Shown here one piece after another: positions 56,244-64,000 of a DNA stretch of 64,000 nucleotides. Both the position numbers and the translations under genes were made by a program. Every line of letters starts with the position of its first letter. The first letter of the stretch is position 1. The notes beneath the pieces were generated by a model. That model was not told the origin of the DNA and did not search any database. It saw only the letters and a program-made list of their open reading frames with translations. The DNA is from Bursaphelenchus xylophilus (lineage: Eukaryota; Nematoda; Chromadorea; Rhabditida; Aphelenchoididae), in the NCBI GenBank assembly GCA_904066235.2, contig CAJFCV020000001.1:7750001-7814000 (forward strand), in the 5' to 3' direction.

Positions 56244-59200
56244 TTAGTAGTCTGCCATCTGGTCGTCAAAATAGTCGATCCTGGCTCCATTCTCGAATTT
56301 GTTTGTTTTGAGGATGAAGATTAATTTGCTTACGGTTTCCTTTGTTGTGAGAACGCTTCGACTTACATCTGTCTTCTCGGTGGAAGAGAACGCCTTCCGA
56401 ATCTCTAGTGAATAACTCCTAAAATATGATCTTTAACTAATTCCATCATGCAAATCGAGAAGGGAACCAACTCTTCAACTTGGCTTTTCGTCCTAACAAG
56501 GGATCAGAGATTGCCACGGCTCCGGAGCCGGTAATTTTAGGAGCGGCTCCGGCTCCTGAGCCCAAAGTCGGAGCCAGGCTTCTCAGCCTTCAGAAAAGTA
56601 AAAAAATGTTAAACCAAATAGCTTGAAAAATACTCAGAAGGATGTTTTGCATATGACTTGGCTGCAAAAACGTTTACGTTAAACCTCCGCTGGCTGTATG
56701 ATCTCTGGCACTAATAACTTTTTATTTGGAAAAATATATTTTTAAATTTTTTTGCACGGGAACCGGGATTCGGAGCCGGAGACCTTTTTACAAGGAAAGT
56801 ACTTTTATGGGGGCTCCTACTTTTTGACGGGACATATCTCAAAAGATCAGAAAAAATGTGCTGATCAAGGATATATAAATCTTAGCTGCCCATTTTAGGT
56901 TTTTAGGGGTGAAAATTCCAAAAAACTGGCTTAATTTCCCTACAAAAGGGCAGGCATTCGAAACAATAAAACGCGCACTCGGTCTCTTCCTTCGGAAGAG
57001 CGGTGTGGCCGAGTGGTTAGCGTCGTAGTCTGGGAATCAAGAGGGGAACGCCGCACGGGTTCGATTTCCCTTTTGGGCTGAATCAACTTTTTTTGAAGTT
57101 GAAGGTCGGAAAAATTAATTTTTGGGACCAGACTGTCTTATTACGTCTAAGAAACTGAATAAACATCATTTTAAGCCAAAATAAAAATTGTAAACCTGTG
57201 AAAAATGAAGCGAAAAGGGGTTCATATAGGACTTTAAGTCAACTTCCGATTGAGTTTTCACCCCTAAAAACCTAAAATGGGCAGCTGAGATTTATATATC
57301 CTTGATCAGCACATTTTTTCTGATTTTTTGAGATATGTCCCGTCAAAAAGTAGGAGCCCCCATAAAAGTACTTTCCTTGTTAAATTTTTCATGGGAGCCG
57401 GAGCTGCAAATTTGGCCTCGGCTCCGGCTCTGGGAGCTAAGAGCCGGAGCCGAAATTTTGACCGTGGCAATCTCTGCAAGGGACTAAGAAACTCAATTTA
57501 TTGCACTGTGCGACGTCCTTTCGCACTGTGCCCCCAATTCCGTCGCGCTCACCCTATAATTTGCATTGTGCGGGCCGATAACTGCACAGTGCACGCGCGA
57601 ACAGCGTAGTGCATCCATTCCGTGGACTTTTTTCCTGCACTAGTACACTATTTGCAACGATTTCAGAAATCTTCCCATAAAGGACCAAATTGGGGATCAG
57701 TCAAAAAAGGCCTGACTTTTCCAAATTGGCAAAAAAATCCTCGGACCCCTTACCTATGACGAAAAGTCAGCGTGAAGAGTTCCCTCTCTCGCAATTTCGA
57801 TTTTACGTGCCGTGTCCGTCCATAATGGGCACATTTCGAAAACTCGTCCGAATCGTAATGGATGTTTTTATCCCCTAGACAGTTTCGTCCACAGGACGAT
57901 TTTGTCCCCAGATCAATATTTTATATTTGAAAATTGTTTGACCAGCTAGCCATAAACCTGGATTGGCCAGCCAATGTGTCATACTTGCTTTGAAGTCACA
58001 AAAATAGCTAGCTAAAAGGTTGGAATGGGTATCAAAGCGCAGGAGTTATGGTCGATATTTTAGAATGGCTAGTCAAAAACCTGGATCGGCCCGCCAAAGT
58101 GTCAGAATAGCTGAATAGCTGTGAGGCCACGACAAAAGATAGCCGAATGGAATATCCCATCCAGTTTATTGGCTAGCCATTAGAAAAATCTGGCTGTGGT
58201 TTTGCTGGTCAAACAATTATCAAAAATAAAATATCGGGGAAAAAACCGTCCTGGGGACAAAACCGGTCTGGGGATATTCCGTTCGAAAATCATCCCCTTA
58301 TATCTTTGCAAAAAAGTGTAATTCGGAAAAAGGTGTGAATTGCGTGTAAATTTTTCAATGTACTGTGACTTTGAAAAAGTGTTAATTTTGATGTACACTG
58401 TTAGGAGTGTCGCTATATTCACAAACTTGTGTAAAAATGTAAGTGTAAAATTTTTAAAAGTGTAATGTCGAAGGAATAGTTTTGAACACATTTCTAACAG
58501 TATTACATCGGAATGATCTTGGCACATAAATTTATTTTCCAGACCTTGATTCAAAGCCAAAAGGGAAATCGAACCCGTGAGGTGTCCACCCCCTTGATTC
58601 ACAGACTTCCGCAATAGCCACTCGGCCACATCGCTCTCTTCGGAGGAAGAGACCGACCATGTTTTTTATCGCTTGCAATGCCTGTGCCTAGTTGTAGGGA
58701 AAATTAGCGCGTTTTTGGGCATTTTCAACCAATAAACCCGATATTAGGCAGCAAATTTTTACATATCTTTGAACGGCACAATTTTCCGGATTTTTTGAGG
58801 TATGTCCCGTCTAAAAGTAGGAAAAAAGGCCAAAGTGCTTTTTTCTCTGGGGTCGAGAATATTCGGGTGGTGCGCACTCGGGTGGTGAAAATTCGGGTGA
58901 GCGTACTCGGGTGATCGCTTGTTCGGGTGATGCAAACTCGGGTGGTGAAAATTCGGGTGATGGATTTTTGGGGTGGGTGAATATTCGGGTGATGAAGAAA
59001 ATATTGTATTGATGGTTAATAAATATACTGTAACATTATTAAAAATTTTTAAGTGGAAATTTCCGATTTTTTATTCATTTTTAGGGTTTTCGAGCATAAG
59101 GTATCCAAAAATCAAGTCCGTTTCGCTCGAATATTAATGCCCGACCTTTTGGCGAATTTTTAATTCTCCATTGTCAAAAGCCCCAAAAAACCGATGAAAA

Positions 59201-61439
59201 AGTTTTTTTTAAAATTATTTACAATTTTGCGTCATCAGTAGTATTTGATTTTACAATCCTTTACTACGATAATAATAGTGTTGGCATTGCTATTCGAGCG
59301 AAACGGACTTCATTTTTGGATGCCTTATGCTCGAAAACCAAAAATTTCAACTTAAAAATTTTTAATAATGTTACAGTATATTTATTAACCATCAATACAA
59401 TATTTTCTTCATCACCCGAATATTCACCCACCCCAAAAATCCATCACCCGAATTTTCACCACCCGAGTTTGCATCACCCGAATAAGCGATCACCCGAGTG
59501 CGCTCACCCGAATTTTCACCACCCGAGTGCGCATCACCCGAATATTCAGTTACCCTTTTTCTCTGACCGCTCTCCGCGTACCCCTATTTTAAAGAAAATC
59601 TGACCGTCGCATTTTGAAATAAAAAAATAATACTTTTGACTCTTTTACAAAAAAATGCCGCGTCCCGACATTTCGGGTCAAGGACAACTCGGGTCGCGAC
59701 AACTCGGGTCAACGACAACTCAGGTCAACGACACTTCGGGTCAACGACACCTCGGGTCAACGACATTTCGGGTCAACGATGCCGTTTAATATTTTCGCTT
59801 CGGGACTTGGAAAAAAGAATTTTTTGGTAAATTTGAGAAATTTTTGAAATGTTTTCGCTTCGGGACTTGGAAAAAAGAACTTTTTGGAGAGTTTGAACAA
59901 ATTTTTGAAATGTTTTCGCTTCCGGACGTGGGAAAAGGATTTTTTTGTTCTGAATGTTACAATTTTATTTTTTATAAGGTACGAATGTTATTTCTTTAAT
60001 TTTTTAGATAAATAGTTATTTTAGGGGTAACTGAGGTTATTTTAAATTTTTTTGGGAAAATGGTGTTTATAAGCGACGAGCAAATAAAAAAATCGTTATG
60101 TGCATACAATCATTACGACTATCTTCTTATTCCACTCTCTGGCACTGTCTGCGTTTAAATCCCGTGCTTTCAGTTAAAAACATAGACAATGGATACGATT
60201 TTCTTATTTGCTCGTCGCTTATACACTATTTCCCTAAAAAATTTAAAAAATAAACCTCAATTCTCCAAAAAATTCTTTTTCCCAAGTTCCAAAGCGAAAA
60301 CATTTAAAAATTTTGTTCAAATTCTTCAAAAAATTCTTTTTTTCAAGTCCCGAAGCGAAAACATTTCAAAAATTTTTCAAATTCACCAAAAAATTCTTTT
60401 TTTCCAGTCCCGAAGCGAAAATATTAAACGGCATCGTTGACCCGAAATGTCGTTGACCCGAGGTGTCGTTGACCCGAAGTGTCGTTGACCCGAGTTGTCG
60501 TTGACCCGAGTTGTCGCGACCCGAGTTGTCCCTGACCCGAAATGTCGTAGCGCCAAAAATGCCAATATTACAGCACTTCAAGCAGTGTCACATCAAAATT
60601 AACAGTTTTTCAACAATAAACTGTTTTTCAAAGTTTACACTTACAATTCATGCTTTTTTTCCGAATTACACTTTTCTTACAAAGTATTTATCAATGATAT
60701 TTGAACGGTTTCTCGAAACCTGCCCATTATTGGCCAAGACTTCATACCTGGACGCAATCTCGTTTCTCATATCTGTCTCAACCGGACCGGGTGAGTAATT
60801 CAGCACTCTTATTTCGGGTCTTTCCAAAACCAAGGCTCTGAAGTAGGCTTCACGTGCTGCCTTTGAGACGGAATATTGTGTGAAGGATGGAAACGATTGA
60901 ACTGCCAAAAGCGATGTGATATTCACCAACAAAACGTCCTTCCCTTTACAAGAACTCAAAATCCTATTATTGAACACAATCATCCCTGTGACGTTTATCC
61001 GCAAATGTTCATCCCACGCCTTGACATCCATGAGCTCGTCCGCCTTCCTGCTCACATCTCCCACACATCCCGCATTATGGATGAGAATGACAGGCCGTTC
61101 ATCCTCCAATTCTTGGAGAATAGTTTTAAGGTCCAGTTCTTCATCCCATGCAAAATCAAATTGGATTAAGACAATTTTGAGATCCTTGTCTCTAAAAAGG
61201 TTTTGATATTGGAGTATTAATACCTGTTAATAAAAGCTTTAGTTTCTTTCAATCCATCCAAGTTTCGAGCAATTAACAAAAAAGTGGAACCATCGGCCAC
61301 ATTTTCTGCCAATTGAATAGCAATCTCCCGACCAATTCCTCTACTGGCCCCTAAATTCTTTTGAAAAATGTTAATGTTATCAGAAGATGAACCTGCCTGT
61401 TACAATTACAACAGATTTTCCGTCAATCAGATTTCCCAT
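56244..61439 (-). CDS. SPR: Sepiapterin reductase, 262 aa, last exon isolated by a 4.3 kb intron
   Basis: Sepiapterin reductase is an NADPH-dependent short-chain dehydrogenase that finishes tetrahydrobiopterin synthesis in the cytosol. Motifs: VVIVTGASRGIGREIAIQL (dinucleotide loop), LIHNAGCVGDVS, VNITSLLAVQSF (catalytic Ser), YSVSKAAREAYF (YxxxK) and VLNYSPGPVETDM. The C-terminal exon (56418-56244) encodes SYSLEIRKAF, SKLIFILKTNKFENGARIDY and FDDQMADY, matching the family tail. Exons 61439-61397, 61350-61224, 61191-60748 and 56418-56244 total 789 nt; 262 residues against 261 in human. The first intron starts GCAGGT (GC-AG). The last intron, 4,329 nt, is full of transposons. If that exon were missed, the protein would appear truncated. 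The SPD-2-like gene lies upstream on the same strand. Confidence 0.88.
56505..57476. mobile_element. hAT-type element with nested 591-bp element, in SPR intron
   Basis: The termini are CAGAGATTGCCACGG and its inverse, CCGTGGCAATCTCTG. The flanks CAAGGGAT (56497-56504) and CAAGGGAC (57477-57484) form an 8-bp duplication with one mismatch. The sub-terminal regions are rich in GGCTCCGG units. A complete 593-bp-type element with a plus-strand tRNA-like core (56998-57072) occupies 56790-57380. Confidence 0.8.
56790..57380. mobile_element. 591-bp inverted-repeat element with tRNA-like core (plus)
   Basis: The ends are ACAAGGAAAGTACTTTTATG and its inverse. The core on the plus strand has GTGTGGCCGAGTGGTTAGCG and ACGGGTTCGATTTCCC. 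It matches 48616-49209 over its length in the opposite orientation. Confidence 0.75.
57876..58275. repeat. Imperfect palindrome in SPR intron
   Basis: The left side CAGGACGATTTTGTCCCCAG pairs with the right side CTGGGGACAAAACCG. Inner segments TTGTTTGACCAGC and GCTGGTCAAACAA also pair. Arms are about 180 bp. There is no coding potential. Confidence 0.55.
58490..59640. mobile_element. Copy of the 727-1420 element (reverse), split by Foldback element FB2
   Basis: 58490-58848 and 59556-59625 are the reverse complement of about 727-1130, including the tRNA-like module at 58563-58640 (minus). The end reads GAAAATCTGACCGTCGCATT. The break between the two parts is exactly the FB2 insertion. Confidence 0.7.
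58849..59555. mobile_element. Foldback-like element FB2 with 9-bp target duplication
   Basis: It is flanked directly by TTTTTCTCT (58840-58848 and 59556-59564). The outer arms consist of about 14-bp units around CACCCGAATTTTCAC, inverted at the two ends (58855-58990 and 59395-59550). The inner arms (for example AAGTCCGTTTCGCTCGAATA and its inverse) close on a centre near 59200. The ORF with repeated HHP motifs is a translation of the tandem units, not a gene. Confidence 0.8.
59660..60554. mobile_element. Foldback-like element FB3 with exact 9-bp target duplication
   Basis: It is flanked by AAAAATGCC on both sides (59651-59659 and 60555-60563). Each arm begins with about eight copies of a 16-bp unit, GGGTCAACGACAACTC, followed by about 60-bp units (GAAATGTTTTCGCTTCGGGA). 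The centre is near 60100. The terminal CGACATTTCGGG resembles the end of FB1, CGACATTTCCGG. Confidence 0.8.
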
Positions 61440-61455
61440 ACCTGCAAAAAATCTG

Positions 61456-61925
61456 ACAATGAAAGTACTTCTATGGGGTATGGAGTTACAGGTCGAGTTA
61501 TATATCAAAAAATTCGCAAAATTTTTCTGATTCAGAATACATAAAAATTAGCTGCCTAATTTTGGTTTGTAAGGGTGAAAAACCCCTCAGAACTTTTCTC
61601 GCAACACCATGTAAATACCCCTTTTTTTAAATTTTTTTATGTTGAAACTACTAATTAAGGTGTAGTATTAATCAAATTTGTTATTCTAAGGCTTGTCAAG
61701 CTGCCAGAGTTTACTTTAGCCCCAAACAAAGGTTTTCAATTGGTAAAAACTTGGTCAAAAGGCATTTTGAGTGGTGTTGCGAGAAAAGTTCTGAGGATTT
61801 TTTCACCCTTACAGACCAAAATTAGGCAGCTAATTTTTATATATTCTGAATCAGAAAATTTTTGCGAATTTTTTGATATATATCTCGACCGGTAACTCCA
61901 TACCCCATAGAAGTACTTTCCTTGT
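61456..61925. mobile_element. 470-bp inverted-repeat element between SPR and SPD-2-like gene
   Basis: The inverted ends read GAAAGTACTTCTATGGGGTA, with further symmetry through TTAGCTGCCTAATTTTGGT. The terminus is related to, but distinct from, the 593-bp family. It fills most of the space between the SPD-2-like stop (62061) and the SPR start (61439). Confidence 0.7.
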
Positions 61926-62060
61926 GAAAAAAACCTCTTTACGCTTAGCCTTCCCGTTTTCAAATACTTCCGAAAAAACGTCAGACATTTCCCATTCTTC
62001 TCAAATGTAAGTAAAAACGATTTATTTCCAATTCCGCCGCTACACATAGATCCACAATAC

Positions 62061-63395
62061 TCATTTAATTTTTCTGATGCAGGTTTCCAGATCGTCATCA
62101 ATAGTTTGCACTTCAGCGTTTGGAAACTTGATCGGTCTTACTCGAAGTTCATGAGGGATCAAGTTTTCGTTGGTTAAGGTAACATCTGTGTCCGTAGAGA
62201 CTTCCATTTCATCGATCAGCCGAACATACGTTACAGTAAGTTCAGACATCAAAACGCGTTTGTCGTCGCTACTCAGCAATTGAGCTTCCGTCTCAGACAG
62301 TCGACTTTCGTTTATTTTCAGTGAAATTAAGTCGACATAATCCATTACACATTCCGAAGTGACATTTTTTTGTTTTGCATACCTAAATAATAAATCAGGA
62401 AAAAAGTGGCCTTCACCTTTTACATCTTAAACGTTGTTTTTCCTCGCCCCAATATATAGCCAGTTTTACATCTTGCGCATGGGAATGCAAACAAATGGAA
62501 ACCGTCTGAAAGAAACCAAATAAATATTAATAAAAATAAATACCGTCTGAGAAGAATTCCCATCAAGAAGAAATTGATCCGGCTTTATGAAGACATCCGA
62601 ACTTCTAGAAGGTTTGTTCATCTCATCCACAACTATAACCCTTACAAACGCTGCTCTATTTCCGACGTTTTGAAGAGAGAACTGAGCACGTCTTTTGCTA
62701 ACGCAAGCTTCCCAAGTGTTGTTCTGGGCAACTTGCAAACCTCTGGGCACAACCTCAGCTTTCCCGGAAAATCCGAGTAATGTTACCTAAAAACCGCGAT
62801 TAGTAAAGATTAAAAGGTACATGTAACAATTGCACATACCCTAAATTGCACAGCTCTCTTTGTCATATCGTCCGTTTTGACGCTCAATACAAGAGTACCT
62901 GTATCAAAGCTCTTCTGTCTTTTCGGTTTATATATCAGCTTTATTAAGTGACTCTGCCTGGGCGATAAATACAATCCTTCAGAGTTCTCAGCCTACAAAT
63001 TTATAAAACATAATAAAACAACCGTTCCTCACGTTGAAAAGAGGGTTGTCAATTGATTTTACGTCAATCCATAGGGATTGCTGTGCTGTACTAGTAATTG
63101 AAAGATCTTGGTAACGTTCCGCTCCTTGGCGAACAAATCCAAAATGAAGTTTGGACTGAATTAAGACATACTCGTTCACAACTCGAGTACTATTCGATCC
63201 ATTTGGTGCAAACCTAGACAATAACTCAAGTACAGTATGAAGCAACTTACAAATCAGAAACTGTGCGGCCTATTGGAGAGAAATTCAGGGTATCACTTGG
63301 TTGATGGTCACCTAAAAAGTGCAATAAACCTATATATCTTTTAGCTTACTGTTCACAGGAGTTGATACTATGAAATTTCGGTTATTCCCGAACAT
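62061..63395 (-). CDS. SPD-2/CEP192-like centrosomal protein (ASH/PapD-like repeats), 364 aa as read
   Basis: CEP192/SPD-2 recruits pericentriolar material and Polo kinase and carries C-terminal immunoglobulin-like ASH/PapD domains. The protein has two beta-rich units of this type. The first is around LIQSKLHFGFVRQGAERYQD, LWIDVKSIDNPLF, PRQSHLIKLIYKPKR and GTLVLSVKTDDMTKRAVQFR. The second has QFSLQNVGNRAAFVRVIVVD, FIKPDQFLLDGNSSQT and LAIYWGEEKQRLR. Exons 63395-63350, 63311-63251, 63213-63033, 62992-62840, 62786-62544, 62505-62417 and 62382-62061 total 1,095 nt in frame. Reading starts at MFGNNRNFIVSTP. C. elegans SPD-2 is longer, so N-terminal exons may lie beyond the window, or the gene is short. 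Assignment is by fold-like similarity, not by a unique motif. Confidence 0.5.
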
Positions 63396-64000
63396 GGTAA
63401 GAACTTGCGCAGCTTAGAGCAAGCCAATGCCAGAAATCCTAATTCGACCGGTCAGAGAAACGAACTGCACGGAGCTTGGGCTCAAGCAGGGGCCAATGCT
63501 GGTCACAACAAAAAGAAAAGTTGAAAAATGCACAATGCCACCTTTTGGCAAAAAAATATTTTTGTGGTGGAACCCGGAAAAAAAGTTGGCGAAAACCTTT
63601 TTGTCAACTTTAGTTCCCAAGCTTGGGCGCAGTACTTTGGATTTTTCAAAAATAATTTACAGAGTGGCTCAAGATCCTCATTGTATTGTTTTAACTCAAG
63701 AAATGGCATAGAAAAATGCTACCGCACGTCACTGTTCCCGGCTGATTCAACTTCTCGCGAAGTCTTTTTTAACAAGCAAAAAATGGATAGATTTTCGAAA
63801 TCAGCGCCATCGACAACTCCTAAATCCGCTATTTATCAGAAAAATTCAAAAAGTTACTACTTAGCATTGTCCCAACCTTTTATTTGGGGCAGCCCGGGTA
63901 TCGTGCGAGTATTTATATCCAATGTTGCGAAATTGGTTGACTAGCTGGCCAAGGGGTTACTCCATGTTCATTCACACCACAGTGCACCGTAGAAGTTTTG
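63396..64000. other. Right-edge sequence, probably repeat-derived
   Basis: No gene was seen. The stretch at about 63775-63870 (TTTCGAAATCAGCG, AACTCCTAAATCC, AAAAAGTTACTACTTA) resembles the inner arms of FB1 (2400-2630 and 3000-3210), so part of another Foldback-like element may begin here. Confidence 0.4.

Noticed and set aside
59316..59603. ORF with repeated HHP motifs, like a His/Pro-rich peptide
   Set aside because: It is a direct translation of the tandem CACCCGAATTTTCAC units in the Foldback arm, with no start context or splice structure.

Overview
The window is animal nuclear DNA, almost certainly from a nematode, although the species cannot be named from the sequence. Every gene is broken by GT-AG introns, many of only 33-60 bases. 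The encoded proteins are animal families: a neurocalcin-type calcium sensor, a MED24/LIN-25-like Mediator subunit, BIRC6, SNRK and SENP/ULP. Several same-strand neighbours lie only about 36-150 bp apart, as in nematode SL-trans-spliced operons. I read no spliced-leader RNA gene and no bacterial or viral gene.

Layout: (1) 1-10805, plus strand: the last 15 exons (1,903 residues) of a BIRC6/BRUCE-type ubiquitin ligase, cut by the left edge. (2) 10806-15663: nested transposable elements. (3) 15664-21422, minus: an SNRK-type kinase of about 884 residues in 12 exons. (4) 23811-26199, plus: CDC6, NIP7 and a small membrane peptide in a tight row. (5) 26200-29732: a stretch poor in transposable elements upstream of a neurocalcin/NCS gene (29733-30446, plus). 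(6) 31082-33843, minus: RRP1 followed by RAE1; a 252-residue orphan gene diverges from RRP1. (7) 35543-40819, minus: a small orphan ORF, a SUMO protease (ULP1/SENP) and a MED24/LIN-25-like gene in a row. (8) 40768-43153: a near-perfect 2.4 kb palindrome. (9) 43359-45754, plus: a 432-residue orphan protein. (10) 48008-53331, plus: RIOK1 and a MAP7/ensconsin-like gene. (11) 56244-61439, minus: sepiapterin reductase, whose last exon is separated from the rest by 4.3 kb of repeats. (12) 62061-63395, minus: an SPD-2/CEP192-like protein.

The genes are mostly housekeeping: ubiquitin transfer, replication licensing, ribosome biogenesis (NIP7, RRP1, RIOK1), mRNA export (RAE1), SUMO processing, transcription and centrosome or microtubule function. 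Gene models were built by joining exons. For BIRC6, SNRK, CDC6, NIP7, NCS, RAE1, RRP1, ULP1, RIOK1, sepiapterin reductase, the SPD-2-like gene and both larger orphans, the summed exon lengths are exact multiples of three, which supports the splice sites. Boundaries were counted by eye and could be off by a base.

The rest is a dense set of non-autonomous DNA transposons. There are three hAT-type elements with 8-bp target duplications, one of which interrupts a RIOK1 coding exon and appears to work as an intron. There are palindromic Tc1/mariner-type elements flanked by TA, and about 593-bp inverted-repeat elements that carry a tRNA-like Pol III module. The most distinctive group is Foldback-like: three elements with tandem repeats in their inverted arms, each flanked by a 9-bp target duplication.
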